Shown in pieces: positions 24,207 to 33,310 of a stretch of DNA of 64,000 nucleotides. Within the stretch, counting starts at the first letter, position 1. Each line of letters begins with the position of its first letter. The notes beneath the pieces are model-generated. The model had not been told where the DNA came from. It searched no databases and saw only the letters and a program-made list of their open reading frames with translations. The DNA is from Pseudomonadota bacterium (GTDB taxonomy: Bacteria > Myxococcota_A > Polyangia > Fen-1088): NCBI GenBank assembly GCA_023438785.1, contig JAEXQJ010000259.1:16499-80498 (forward strand). Reading direction: 5' to 3'. The position numbers and the translations under genes are program-made.

Positions 24207-24875
24207 ATGAGAGTCAGGTCAGCAGCACTCGCCGTGGTTCTGGCCCCCATCGTCTGCGCCGCTGGCCCGGCCTGGGCCTGGGAGGACTACGAGCGGGGCG
24301 AGGACGCACCGGTGGTCTCGGTGCCTGCTGCGCCCGTCAACAAGGGCGAGGGGCACCTGCCCATCTTCGGTCTGGGCGGCGACGTGGGCGTGCCCGATGG
24401 CGTGGTGGGCTCCCTGGTCGTGCGGCCCTTCTCGTGGCTGCGCCTGCAGGGTGGCCTGGGCACGAACGGCATCAGCCGTTGCTGGCGAGGGGGATTGACA
24501 CTTCTGCCCTTCCGCGCCGGTCCCTCCCTGACCGCCGAATACGGCCGCTACGGCGAGGGCAACGCCAACGGGCTGGCGCGCAAGTTCGTGGGCGACGACT
24601 TCGAGGGCAGCCCGCTGCTCGAGCGCGTGGGCTACGAGTTCGGCAATCTGCACCTGGGGCTCGATTTCGGCTCGCGGCGCTTCGTCTTCTTCATCCACGG
24701 CGGCTACAGCTTCGTGCGCGGCCAGATCCGCAACGTGGACACCGCCATCGCCGACAGCGCCAACGCTGCCGGGTCCGCCGACTCGGGAACCACGGAGGTC
24801 TCGGTCCGTCAGGATCCCAAGGTCAAGGCCACGGGCACCTCGGTCAAGCTCGGGCTCATCATCTACATCTGGTGA
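24207..24875 (+). CDS. Putative outer-membrane beta-barrel protein, small
   Basis: This encodes 222 residues from the ATG at 24207. A signal peptide (SAALAVVLAPIVCAAGPAWA) precedes a charged linker (WEDYERGEDAPVV) and a strand-rich domain, for example GDVGVPDGVVGSLVVRPFSWLRLQ, LHLGLDFGSRRFVFFIHGGYSFV and a last strand TSVKLGLIIYIW ending in Trp. Aromatic C-termini and alternating strands fit an eight-stranded outer-membrane barrel. The substrate is unknown. A lipoprotein gene starts four bases after the stop, indicating coupled expression. Confidence 0.65.
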   Translation: MRVRSAALAVVLAPIVCAAGPAWAWEDYERGEDAPVVSVPAAPVNKGEGHLPIFGLGGDVGVPDGVVGSLVVRPFSWLRLQGGLGTNGISRCWRGGLTLLPFRAGPSLTAEYGRYGEGNANGLARKFVGDDFEGSPLLERVGYEFGNLHLGLDFGSRRFVFFIHGGYSFVRGQIRNVDTAIADSANAAGSADSGTTEVSVRQDPKVKATGTSVKLGLIIYIW

Positions 24876-24879
24876 AGCC

Positions 24880-25422
24880 ATGAACACGCGTCGCTCGTCC
24901 ATGCTGTCGGTGCTCTTCGGACTGGGCTTGTCCCAGGGCGCATGCTCGTTGGCCGTAGAGGCCGACATCCCTGATGTGGAGATCACCCAGCGTGGCGTGC
25001 GTTTCGACGGCTTCCCCCTGGGCGATAGGCTGGGTGTCTTGTCGACTTCTCGCTCGTTCGAGTTGTCGTCGTCGAACACGGCGTGGGCCAAGGAGCTCAA
25101 CTCCGAGGTGCGTGCCATGTCCGTCAGCGTGCGCGCGGCGAGCGGGGTGTCCGATCTCGACTTCGTGAAGTACGCGGGCGTGAACATGTCCGACGCCGCC
25201 GAATCGGCGGCTCCCGTGCAGGTCATGGCCTACGAGCGCGCCGATGACGCGCCATCGAGCTCGATCATCGAGGTGACCATGACCGAGCCCGTCGACGTCA
25301 CCGCCCTGTGGACATCCACAGGCGCCCGGCTGGAGGTGCAGGTGGCTGGCGAGCTGCCCACGCAGTCGTGGACGGCAGACATCACGCTGCGCCTCTCCGG
25401 CAAGATCAACTACGAGTACTGA
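24880..25422 (+). CDS. Putative lipoprotein of unknown function
   Basis: This is a 180-residue protein. The leader ends SQGAC (Cys22), a passable lipobox, so it is likely lipidated. The rest is one beta-rich domain with no recognised family; segments such as RGVRFDGFPLGDRL and SIIEVTMTEPVDVTALW look like sandwich strands. It follows the barrel protein by four bases, which suggests that the two act together at the envelope. Many such barrel-plus-lipoprotein pairs in Myxococcota remain uncharacterised. Confidence 0.6.
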   Translation: MNTRRSSMLSVLFGLGLSQGACSLAVEADIPDVEITQRGVRFDGFPLGDRLGVLSTSRSFELSSSNTAWAKELNSEVRAMSVSVRAASGVSDLDFVKYAGVNMSDAAESAAPVQVMAYERADDAPSSSIIEVTMTEPVDVTALWTSTGARLEVQVAGELPTQSWTADITLRLSGKINYEY

Positions 25423-25522
25423 CCGCGCACACGAGCGGCGGCTGCCCCTCGGCCCGGCCTCGTCGAGCCGGTCTTGCGTCGGAGCGTGGGGCGGGGCAGT
25501 CTGGGCCGGCAGGAGGTCAGAC

Positions 25523-26392
25523 ATGATCGGCATCATCGGTGGAACCGGATTGGGTGACGCGCTCGGCGCCATCGGCAAGGGGCAGCGCCACGACTTGGAC
25601 ACGCCCTTCGGGCGCCCGTCCGCGCCCATCGTGACCACCGAGATCGACGGTGTGCCGGTGGCCCTTCTGGTTCGCCACGGCGAGGGGCATCTGTTCAACC
25701 CGTCCCTGGTCCCCTATCGGGCCAACATCTACGCCCTCAAGCAGTTGGGCGTGACCCACATCCTGGCCAGCGGCGCGGTGGGCAGTTTGCGCGAGAAGAT
25801 CGCCCCGCGCGATCTGGTCCTGCCCGACCAGGTGATCGACAAGACCTACCGACGGCCGGGCACCTTCTTCGAAGGCATGGCCGTGCACGTGGAGCTATCG
25901 TCGCCCTTCTGCCCGGCCATGCGCAGCGCCCTTGCGGCGGGCGCCGTCGGGCTCCCGTACAAGGTCCACATGCAGGGCACCTACGTGTGCATGGAGGGGC
26001 CGCAGTTCTCGTCGCGCGCCGAGAGCGAGATGCACCGCCAGTGGGGCGGGGATCTCATCGGCATGACGCTCATGCCCGAGGCCAAGTTGGCCCGCGAGGC
26101 CGAGCTCTGCTACGCGCCCATCTCGCTGGCCACCGACTACGACTGCTGGCACCAGCGCCCGGCCAACACGGATCAGCTGCGCCTGCTGGAAGAGATCGTG
26201 GGCAACGTTTCGGCGGCCACTCAGAACGCCATCGGGCTCATTCGCGCCGCCCTGCCGCGGGTGGCAGCTCTGGCGGCCGAGCCGTGTCCCTGCCAGCGTG
26301 CCTTGGCCTTGGCCATCTGGAGCGATCGCAAGCGTATTCCGCTCGAGGTGCGCGAGCGTCTGGCCTTGCTCGTCGCTCGCTACGTCGACTGA
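25523..26392 (+). CDS. S-methyl-5'-thioadenosine phosphorylase
   Basis: This 289-residue enzyme cleaves methylthioadenosine to adenine and methylthioribose-1-phosphate. Signature blocks are IGIIGGTGLGD, VALLVRHGEGHLFNPS, YALKQLGVTHILASGAVGSL and the MTAP-type TYVCMEGPQFSSRAESEMHR. These favour methylthioadenosine over other purine nucleosides, but such proteins can also act on inosine analogues, so some doubt about substrate remains. AGGAGGT lies before the ATG. The isomerase MtnA follows 40 bases downstream, which supports a salvage role. Confidence 0.92.
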   Translation: MIGIIGGTGLGDALGAIGKGQRHDLDTPFGRPSAPIVTTEIDGVPVALLVRHGEGHLFNPSLVPYRANIYALKQLGVTHILASGAVGSLREKIAPRDLVLPDQVIDKTYRRPGTFFEGMAVHVELSSPFCPAMRSALAAGAVGLPYKVHMQGTYVCMEGPQFSSRAESEMHRQWGGDLIGMTLMPEAKLAREAELCYAPISLATDYDCWHQRPANTDQLRLLEEIVGNVSAATQNAIGLIRAALPRVAALAAEPCPCQRALALAIWSDRKRIPLEVRERLALLVARYVD

Positions 26393-26432
26393 CGTTGCCA
26401 TCGGCGCGCCGTCCACCTACAACTGACCGGCC

Positions 26433-27530
26433 ATGAAGGTCGCCGGCGTTCCCACTCGCACCATCTTCCTGCACGACGACGGCTGGTCCGTCCAGGTCAT
26501 CGATCAGACGCTCCTGCCGCACGAGTATCGACTGGCCTGCCTGACCTCACTCGGCGAGGCGGCCGACGCCATCGCGCATATGGTGGTGCGCGGGGCGCCG
26601 CTCATCGGGGCCACGGCGGCCTACGGATTGGCCCTGGGCCTGCGCGCCGACGCTACCGACGCCGGCCTTTCCCGGGCCTACGACTGCCTGCTGGCCACGC
26701 GGCCCACGGCGGTCAACCTGCGTTGGGCCCTGGACCAGGTCAGCGCGGCCGTGAAGGCCCTGCGGCCTGAAGAGCGGCCGGCCGCGGCCTACGCCTGCGC
26801 GGCCCGCATCTGCGACGAGGATGTGGCCCTCTGTTCGGCCATCGGCGATCACGGCCGGCGCATCATCGACGAGGTCTGGCAGCGCAAGGGCCGCCAGGGC
26901 GTGGTCAATGTGCTCACCCACTGCAACGCCGGCTGGCTGGCCACGGTAGATTGGGGCACGGCACTGGCCCCCGTGTACAAGGCGCACGAGGCCGGGATTC
27001 CGGTGCACGTGTGGGCCGAGGAGACGCGGCCGCGCAACCAGGGGGCCTCGCTGACCGCCTGGGAATTGGGCCAGCACGGCGTGCCCCACAAGGTCATCGT
27101 GGACAACGCGGGCGGCCACCTCATGCAGCACGGGTTGGTGGACCTATGTTTCGTGGGCACCGACCGCACCACGGCGACGGGTGACGTGTGCAACAAGATC
27201 GGCACCTACCTCAAGGCCCTGGCCGCCCACGACTGCGGCGTGCCGTTCTACGTCTGTCTGCCCGGTCCGACCATCGACTGGACGCTCACCGATGGCGTGG
27301 CCCAGATCCCCATCGAGGAGCGCGGCGCCGATGAGGTTCGCCTGGTGCGCGGGCTGGGCGCGGATGGGCGGCCCGCCTCGGTGCTGGTCACGCCGCCCCA
27401 CAGCCCGGTGGCCAACCCCGGGTTCGACGTGACGCCCGGGCGATTGGTCACGGGCCTGGTCACCGAACGCGGCGTGTGTACAGCCTCGGCCGCCGGGCTG
27501 GCCAGCCTTTATCCCGAACACGCGCGATAG
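26433..27530 (+). CDS. mtnA: Methylthioribose-1-phosphate isomerase MtnA
   Basis: This is a 365-residue member of the eIF2B-like superfamily that converts methylthioribose-1-phosphate to methylthioribulose-1-phosphate in methionine salvage. The catalytic Cys164 is in [12 protein letters not shown] and Asp244 in [33 protein letters not shown] and the [11 protein letters not shown] block are present. The family usually has DNAAGHLMQ, so the Gly is a small variation. It is directly downstream of the phosphorylase. The remaining salvage enzymes (dehydratase, enolase, dioxygenase) are not in this window. Confidence 0.95.
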   Translation: MKVAGVPTRTIFLHDDGWSVQVIDQTLLPHEYRLACLTSLGEAADAIAHMVVRGAPLIGATAAYGLALGLRADATDAGLSRAYDCLLATRPTAVNLRWALDQVSAAVKALRPEERPAAAYACAARICDEDVALCSAIGDHGRRIIDEVWQRKGRQGVVNVLTHCNAGWLATVDWGTALAPVYKAHEAGIPVHVWAEETRPRNQGASLTAWELGQHGVPHKVIVDNAGGHLMQHGLVDLCFVGTDRTTATGDVCNKIGTYLKALAAHDCGVPFYVCLPGPTIDWTLTDGVAQIPIEERGADEVRLVRGLGADGRPASVLVTPPHSPVANPGFDVTPGRLVTGLVTERGVCTASAAGLASLYPEHAR

Positions 27531-27581
27531 GCGTCAACCAGGGCGGCCCTGGACCCGTTCCCGTTGTAGAGTGCGCGGTCC

Positions 27582-28901
27582 ATGGCACGGATAGCACCCT
27601 TTCGCGCACTCAGGTTCGACCTCGCCCGTTTCGCTGATCCCTCGGCGCTCATCGCTCCGCCCTATGACGTGATTGGCGAGGCCCAGCGCCAGGCCCTGGA
27701 GGCGGCCAGCCCGCGCAACATCGTGCGCCTGGACCTGCCGCGCGGCGAGGGCGACGCGCGCTACGAGTATGCGCGCGCCGAGTTGGAACGCTGGATCGCC
27801 GAAGGCACGTTGCGCGAGGACGCCAAGCCGGCCATCTACCGCTACGAACAGACCTTCACCTTCGCGGGCGCGGCGGGCACGAGGACGTACACGCGCAAAG
27901 GCTTCTTCTCCCTCATCGAGCTGACGCCGTTTTCCGAGCGCATCGTGCTGCCCCACGAGCACACCCTGTCCGGCCCCACGGTGGATCGCTTCAAGCTCAT
28001 CAGGCGCACGCGGGCCCATTTCTCCCAGGTGTTCTCGTTGTACCGCGATCCGGCCGGCGAGGCCGAGGCGGCGCTGGACAGTGCCTGCCAGGTCGCACCC
28101 GACTTCGATGCCACCACGCCCGATGGCTGCCGCCACCGCCTGTGGGCGGTGAGCGCGCCGTCGGTGATCGCCAAGGTGGCCGCCACGCTGGCCCCGCGTC
28201 AGGTGATGATTGCTGACGGACACCACCGCTACGAGACCATGATCGCCATCCGCGATGAGCTGCGTCCGGCGGGCCTGCCCATGGGCCAGTCACTGGCCGA
28301 CTGGGGCTGTATGTTCTTCGCTCGCGCCGAGGATCCGGGGCTGCTGGTGCTGCCCACCCACCGTATGGTGCATGGCCTGCCCGACGGCGCGCTGCCGGGG
28401 CTGGCCGAGCGGGCGCGTCCCTGGTTCGAGGTGTCCGTGGGACAGGAGCGCGACCCCGCGGCCCTGGAGGCGCGGCTGCGGCGCGAGGGTGAGCAGACGG
28501 TGAGCTTTGCGCTTCGTCGGGCCGGCGAGGCGAACACCACGTGGCTCAGGCTGCGCGCCGACGCGGACCTCAGCCGCCTGGGACCGCCCGCCCTGGCTCG
28601 CCTGGATGTGAGCGTGCTGCACGGCTTGCTTCTGGAGCCGCTGCTGGGTATCGGCGCCGAGGCCATGGCCAAGCAGTCCAACCTCTCTTACAGCCACGAG
28701 CTGCGCGAGACCCTGGATCGGGTCGAGGCCGGCAAGGTGCAGGGCGCGTTTTGTATGAACCCCACCAAGGTGGGGCAGGTGCTCGACGCGTGCGAGGCGG
28801 GATTCGTGCTGCCGCAGAAGTCCACCTACTTTCAGCCCAAGCTGGCCACCGGTCTGGTGATGATGCGCATCGATCCCGGCGCGCGGCCCACGCTGTCCTG
28901 A
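27582..28901 (+). CDS. DUF1015-family conserved protein
   Basis: This is a 439-residue cytosolic protein of the DUF1015 family. The hallmarks are IAPFRALRFD near the start, ALIAPPYDVIGEAQRQALEA, FYLPTHRMVHG-like features (LVLPTHRMVHGLPDG), a conserved DGHHRYETMIAIRDE block and the ending CMNPTKVGQVLDACEAG-LPQKSTYFQPKLATGLV. The family is widespread and often sits near SerA/SerC; the function is unsettled. It lies downstream of the mtnA gene by 51 bases and its stop is two bases from the methyltransferase start, so it is probably in the same operon as that gene. Confidence 0.88.
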   Translation: MARIAPFRALRFDLARFADPSALIAPPYDVIGEAQRQALEAASPRNIVRLDLPRGEGDARYEYARAELERWIAEGTLREDAKPAIYRYEQTFTFAGAAGTRTYTRKGFFSLIELTPFSERIVLPHEHTLSGPTVDRFKLIRRTRAHFSQVFSLYRDPAGEAEAALDSACQVAPDFDATTPDGCRHRLWAVSAPSVIAKVAATLAPRQVMIADGHHRYETMIAIRDELRPAGLPMGQSLADWGCMFFARAEDPGLLVLPTHRMVHGLPDGALPGLAERARPWFEVSVGQERDPAALEARLRREGEQTVSFALRRAGEANTTWLRLRADADLSRLGPPALARLDVSVLHGLLLEPLLGIGAEAMAKQSNLSYSHELRETLDRVEAGKVQGAFCMNPTKVGQVLDACEAGFVLPQKSTYFQPKLATGLVMMRIDPGARPTLS

Positions 28902-28903
28902 CG

Positions 28904-29632
28904 ATGAACGCTGCCGCCGACGAGGTGACGCGCGACTCGCTCCTCCGCGGGCGGGTCAAGCTGCTCCAGCCGGCGCGCGGTTTTCGGTCCAGCCTGGACC
29001 CCGTGCTCCTGGCGGGATTCGTAGGCGTGCCCTGCGGGCACTTCTTGGACATCGGCTGTGGCACAGGCGCGGTGGCCTTCCTGCTGCTGACCCGCGATCC
29101 GCAGGCCACCGGCCTGGGCGTCGAGATCCAGCCCCGTCTGGCCGGCTTGGCGGCGCGGGCCGTGGAGGAGAACGGCTTTGGCGCGCGTTTCGTTCTGCAG
29201 AACGCGGACGTGCGCGAGCCCGGGCGGGTGGCGGCCGCGTCTTTCGACTTGGTGGCCACCAATCCGCCCTTTCGTCCCGTGGGCAAGGGCGTGCTGCCGC
29301 CGCACCACGAGCGTTCGCTGGCCCACCACGAGGTGACGCTGAGCTTGGCCGAGTGGCTGGATGTGGCCCGGCTGGCGCTCAAGTCCACGGGGAGGCTGTG
29401 CGTGGTGTACCCGGCCGAGCGCCTGGCCGAATTGCAGGCCGGCCTCGCGGCACGCGGCCTTCATGCCTCGCGCGTTCGCCTGGTCGAGCCTCACGCCGGC
29501 CAGACTCCCAACCGCGTCTTGCTGGAGGCGCGCCTCGGTTCGGGCCCTACGCTGCGCGAGCCACCCCTGGTTCTGCACGAGGGCGGTACTTACAGCCCGG
29601 AGGTTCGGTCCATGCTGGGCGAGGAGACCTGA
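28904..29632 (+). CDS. TrmN6-like tRNA1(Val) (A37-N6) methyltransferase
   Basis: This 242-residue protein has a Rossmann SAM fold with DIGCGTGAVAFLLL (motif I) and the N6-adenine catalytic motif NPPF in DLVATNPPFRPVGKG, followed by HHERSLAHHEVTLSLAEWLDVARLALKSTGRL. This layout is that of YfiC/TrmN6, which methylates A37 of valine tRNA. Related N-methyltransferases share the NPPF motif, so the exact target is inferred. The stop overlaps the pgpA start by one base, so the genes are coupled. The start is two bases after the DUF1015 stop. Confidence 0.83.
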   Translation: MNAAADEVTRDSLLRGRVKLLQPARGFRSSLDPVLLAGFVGVPCGHFLDIGCGTGAVAFLLLTRDPQATGLGVEIQPRLAGLAARAVEENGFGARFVLQNADVREPGRVAAASFDLVATNPPFRPVGKGVLPPHHERSLAHHEVTLSLAEWLDVARLALKSTGRLCVVYPAERLAELQAGLAARGLHASRVRLVEPHAGQTPNRVLLEARLGSGPTLREPPLVLHEGGTYSPEVRSMLGEET

Positions 29633-30087
29633 TGTACCGGCTCGCCTATGTCTTGTCGATCTGGTTTGGGTGCGGCCGCTTTCCCAAGGCACCGGGGACG
29701 GCGGGGACGTTGGGTGCGATCCCGCTCTATCTCTTGCTGCGCTACCTGGGCGGCGCACCGGCGGTGGCCGCGGCGGCCCTGCTCATCACCGCGGTCGGCA
29801 TCTGGTCGTCCAACCAGGTGGTGCGCAGGCTGGGCGTCAAGGATCCGCAAATCGTGTGCATCGACGAGGTGGCGGGCGTGCTCATCACCCTGGTGGCCGC
29901 GCCCGCCAACTTGACGGGCCTGGTGGTCGGGGTGGTCCTCTTCCGCGTCTTCGACCAATTCAAGCCGCCGCCCGCCCGCGCCGCCGAGCGGCTACCCGAG
30001 GGGTGGGGGGTCGTGATGGATGACGTCTTAGCCGGGCTGTGGGGCGTGGTCGTTCTGGTGATAGCCCGCGCCGTCGGGCTGCTCTGA
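29632..30087 (+). CDS. pgpA: Phosphatidylglycerophosphatase A
   Basis: This 151-residue membrane protein dephosphorylates phosphatidylglycerophosphate to phosphatidylglycerol. The family blocks are GCGRFPKAPGTAGTLGAIPLY, IVCIDEVAGVLITL and VFDQFKPPPARAAERLPEGWGVVMDDVLAG, with the conserved Asp/Glu and Asp-Asp residues intact. It has about four membrane segments. It overlaps the methyltransferase gene (TGATG) and precedes another SAM-dependent methyltransferase. The length is close to the family norm of 150-170. Confidence 0.93.
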   Translation: MYRLAYVLSIWFGCGRFPKAPGTAGTLGAIPLYLLLRYLGGAPAVAAAALLITAVGIWSSNQVVRRLGVKDPQIVCIDEVAGVLITLVAAPANLTGLVVGVVLFRVFDQFKPPPARAAERLPEGWGVVMDDVLAGLWGVVVLVIARAVGLL

Positions 30088-30092
30088 CCACC

Positions 30093-30743
30093 ATGGGGTG
30101 CATCCTGTGCGGCGGGACCGGCGTGGGGCCGTTCTTCGCCGACCGCCGTCGCACGTTCGTGCATTGCCCGCAATGCGATTTGGTCTTCGTGCCGCGCGCG
30201 CAATTGCTTGGCCCCACCGAGGAGCGGGCCCGCTACGCCCAGCACCACAACACGGCCGCCGACCCGGCCTATCTGCGCTACATCGATGGCTGCATCGCCG
30301 AATTGCGCCGCCTGCCCCTGGAGGGCGCCCGCATCTTGGACTTCGGCTGTGGCGAGCACGCGGTCATGGCGGCTCGTCTGCGTTCTCTGGGCTTGGAGTG
30401 CACGGCCTATGATCCGTTGTACGGACTGGGCGCGCACGCCCTGGCGGGAACCTACGACGTGGTCGCCGCGGTCGAGGTGATGGAGCACCTGCGCGAGCCG
30501 CGCCAGGAAATCGAGCGGCTGGTCGCTTGTTTGGGCCTGCACGGACGTCTCTTCGTGCGCACCCTGCTGCGCAGCGAGGACGCGCCGTTCTGCACCTGGT
30601 GGTACAAGAACGACCCCACCCACGTGAACTTCTTCTCGGAGGAGACCTGGCGCCACGTGGCCCGCCGGTTCGCTCTGAGATGGGATTTTTGCGACGGCCG
30701 TCAGATCACGGTCCTGAGGGCCCAAGAAGCGCGGGTGCCCTAA
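30093..30743 (+). CDS. SAM-dependent methyltransferase with N-terminal Cys-motif domain
   Basis: This 216-residue protein has two CxxC pairs at the N-terminus (CILCGGTG at residues 3-6 and CPQCDLVF near 25), probably a small zinc ribbon, followed by a class I SAM-binding domain with ILDFGCGEHAVMAARL and DVVAAVEVMEHLREPRQEIE. The Cys ribbon plus methyltransferase layout resembles methyltransferase_23-type proteins of unknown targets. The open frame starts at 30039 but I take the ATG at 30093. It ends four bases into the convergent MMPL gene (shared CTAA). Confidence 0.8.
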   Translation: MGCILCGGTGVGPFFADRRRTFVHCPQCDLVFVPRAQLLGPTEERARYAQHHNTAADPAYLRYIDGCIAELRRLPLEGARILDFGCGEHAVMAARLRSLGLECTAYDPLYGLGAHALAGTYDVVAAVEVMEHLREPRQEIERLVACLGLHGRLFVRTLLRSEDAPFCTWWYKNDPTHVNFFSEETWRHVARRFALRWDFCDGRQITVLRAQEARVP

Positions 30744-33295
30744 GGCAGCCGGCCCACTTGCAGGGTGGCCTTCTCCTCGGCTGTTTCCAGCGCCACGCGC
30801 GCCGCGCCCCGGGCCCTCTTCCACAACAGCAGCACGGCAGGCAAAACGGCCAGCGCGGTGATGAGGCAGGTCAGCTCGCCCAACACGGCCACCAGACCGA
30901 AGAGGAACAGGCCGTGGTTCTTGGCTAGAAGCAGCGAGGAGTAGCCGATGATGGTGGTGGCCGAACAAAGGCCCACGGCGGCCCCCGTGGATTCGATGGG
31001 CCCCACGATGTCGTCGCACCCCTCCTGCACGTAGCGCGAGACCACGTTCACCGCGTAGTCCACGCCAATGCCGAAGGTGATGGGAAAGGCGATGAAGTTC
31101 ACGAAGTTGATCTTCACGCCGAGCAGGAACGTGGAGGCCACCAGCCACAACACGCCCAAGGCCAGCGAGCCGGTGACCAGCAAGGTGGAGGCGCTCCAGC
31201 GGAACATGAGGATCACCATGATGGCCACCCCGCAGAAGGCGACCAGGCTGGCCATGGGACCGTCACGGCTGATGGAGGACACGATGTCGGCTGACAGCGG
31301 CAAGGTGCCGGCCACGCGGGGCGGCCGCTTGACCGAGACCGCCTCGGTCGACGTCTTGCGCACCTCATGGACGAAGGTCTGCAGCGCCTTGCCGTGCCAG
31401 ATGGCCTTGGACAGGGTGGGGTAGACCAACACCGAGCGGCCCAGCGAGCCGTCGTGCTCGCGCAAGGCCGTGGTGAAGGTGGCGGGCAGATCCTGCTCAC
31501 GGATGGGCGACAGGGGCTCCGTGCCGATGAGCTTGTCCACCTTGGTCAGAAGTGCCGGATCCACCTCGGCCCGGGTCACGGGCGAAAGGAGACGCCGGAT
31601 CTTCTCAATCTCGGCGATCTTCTCCTCCTGATGCGGCGGAAGCACGGTGTCCAGGCTGCGCAGGTCAGAGAGCAGCGGCCCCAGGGGCGGGTGGCCCATG
31701 GCCTTGCGCAGGCTCTCGTCGACGAGGCGGGCATCTTTCGCCGAGTCGGTGAGCACGACGGTGGGGGTCAGATACTGACCCAGCACCTTGTCCATCTTGG
31801 GGCCCCAATAGCCCTCGCCACTGGTCCAGGTCTCGCGTTGGCGCAGCTTGGAGAAATTGGTCTCGATGCGCGAGGCATTCAGGCGGGGCAGGGTGGTCAG
31901 CGACGCGGCCGTGAGCAGGGCGCCTCCCAGAGCCATGGCCAGCGGGTGCGCGGCCACGAAGCGTGCGAAACGCTGCATGGGCAGGCGTCCCTGCTCGGCG
32001 CTGCGCTTGGGGCGCGGTGCCGTCTGCGGGCCTCGATCCAGCCAGGCCAGAAGGGGCGGCGTGAGCGCGAAGCTGCATATCCAACACAGCACCATGCCGA
32101 GGCCGCCAATCACGCCGAACTGCCGGAATCCGCGGAACTCGGTGAGCATGAGCGAGGCGTAGGCCGCGCCCGCCGCCAGGGCCGCCACCAGGGTGCCCAG
32201 ACGTGCTCCCCACACCGCCTCGACCAGCGAGTCCTCGATGTTCTGCCCGCGCCGGCGTGCCTCCACGTAGCGCGACAGAAGCATGATGCCGAAGTTGACA
32301 CCGTTGCCGATGATGATGGAGCCCAGGAAGGCCGTGTTGGAATTGAGCTCCGTGACCCGCCAGGGGGGCAGCGTGGCCACCGCGAACGAGTACATGACGG
32401 CGGTGACCAGCGGCAGGAAGAGCGCGGGAATGGCGCGCCACCAGCGGAAGTAGAGCAGGACCACCGCGATGACCGCCGCCAGGACCAGCAGCGACGCCAG
32501 CGTCAGATCCACCTCCAGCGCCGACGTCTCCTCGACGGTGATGGCCACGTCCCCCGAGAATCCTAGGCGCATGCCCGGCGCGTAGTGGGCCGTTCCGCCC
32601 AGGGCCGCGATGTCCTTCTGCACGCGTTCCAGCAGCGCGCGCGCCGCCGGCGCCCCCGTCGAGAACCCGCCCTTCTCGATGAGCAGCACGGCGGTCGCCA
32701 AGTCGGGCGAGGAGAAGCGATCGCCGGGCGCGCCCCTGCTCTTGCCCTCGTACTTGGCGACGATGTCCGAGAAATCCAGCGTCGGGGCCGGCTCGTCGTC
32801 GAGCAGGGACAGCTCCAGCTTCTTGGACATCTCCCAGCGCTTGCGCTCGCCGATGCGTTCGCGAATGGTGCGCAGATCCGAGAGATCGACGTACAGGGCC
32901 GCGTTCTTGTCGAGGAAACGCCGCTCTTCACCCGCGCCCGTGCGCACGGCCCGCACCATGTCCTTGGGATAGCCGCGGATGCGCGCCGCCAGATCGTCAA
33001 GCATGCGCTCGGCGGCCGGCAACTTGTCGCGACTGCCCGCGTCCACCACCACGCCCAAGTACTGCAGGCCGGGCATGCGCCGCCGCAGCTCGTCCACCGC
33101 CCGCACGCTGGCCGAATCGCGCGGCAGGAGCTCCTCGATATCGCTGTTGAGGTGCAGATAGAGCCGCGCCGTGGCCAGGCCCGCGGGGATGGCCAATAGC
33201 AGGGCCGCCGCCCACAGGAGGCGGCCGCGTCGGATGGTCCAGCGTACGAACCGGCGGGTCCGTGGACCGGGCTTGGAGATGGTCTTACTGATCAT
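30740..33295 (-). CDS. MMPL/RND-family membrane transporter
   Basis: This protein of 851 residues has two halves, each with a large periplasmic loop and a cluster of membrane segments, as in MMPL (mycobacterial membrane protein large) transporters and the hopanoid-associated HpnN family. The first helix is at about residues 28-48 (LLWAAALLLAIPAGLATARL), the next cluster near 260-420, then a second large domain and a final cluster to the end. The proton-motive-force-linked family exports lipids or other hydrophobic molecules; I cannot choose the substrate. The stop overlaps the methyltransferase gene; a mazG gene follows upstream on the same strand, 15 bases away. Confidence 0.8.
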   Translation of the reverse strand: MISKTISKPGPRTRRFVRWTIRRGRLLWAAALLLAIPAGLATARLYLHLNSDIEELLPRDSASVRAVDELRRRMPGLQYLGVVVDAGSRDKLPAAERMLDDLAARIRGYPKDMVRAVRTGAGEERRFLDKNAALYVDLSDLRTIRERIGERKRWEMSKKLELSLLDDEPAPTLDFSDIVAKYEGKSRGAPGDRFSSPDLATAVLLIEKGGFSTGAPAARALLERVQKDIAALGGTAHYAPGMRLGFSGDVAITVEETSALEVDLTLASLLVLAAVIAVVLLYFRWWRAIPALFLPLVTAVMYSFAVATLPPWRVTELNSNTAFLGSIIIGNGVNFGIMLLSRYVEARRRGQNIEDSLVEAVWGARLGTLVAALAAGAAYASLMLTEFRGFRQFGVIGGLGMVLCWICSFALTPPLLAWLDRGPQTAPRPKRSAEQGRLPMQRFARFVAAHPLAMALGGALLTAASLTTLPRLNASRIETNFSKLRQRETWTSGEGYWGPKMDKVLGQYLTPTVVLTDSAKDARLVDESLRKAMGHPPLGPLLSDLRSLDTVLPPHQEEKIAEIEKIRRLLSPVTRAEVDPALLTKVDKLIGTEPLSPIREQDLPATFTTALREHDGSLGRSVLVYPTLSKAIWHGKALQTFVHEVRKTSTEAVSVKRPPRVAGTLPLSADIVSSISRDGPMASLVAFCGVAIMVILMFRWSASTLLVTGSLALGVLWLVASTFLLGVKINFVNFIAFPITFGIGVDYAVNVVSRYVQEGCDDIVGPIESTGAAVGLCSATTIIGYSSLLLAKNHGLFLFGLVAVLGELTCLITALAVLPAVLLLWKRARGAARVALETAEEKATLQVGRLP

Positions 33296-33310
33296 AAGGC
33301 TTTTGACGGG

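Noticed and set aside
25523..27530. Complete methionine salvage cluster
   Set aside because: Only the phosphorylase and the isomerase are here; the genes before and after are unrelated.
29742..31148. 468-residue minus-strand frame across pgpA, the methyltransferase and the end of the MMPL gene
   Set aside because: It overlaps three well-supported genes in other frames and has the Arg/Gly/Gln-rich composition of a shadow.
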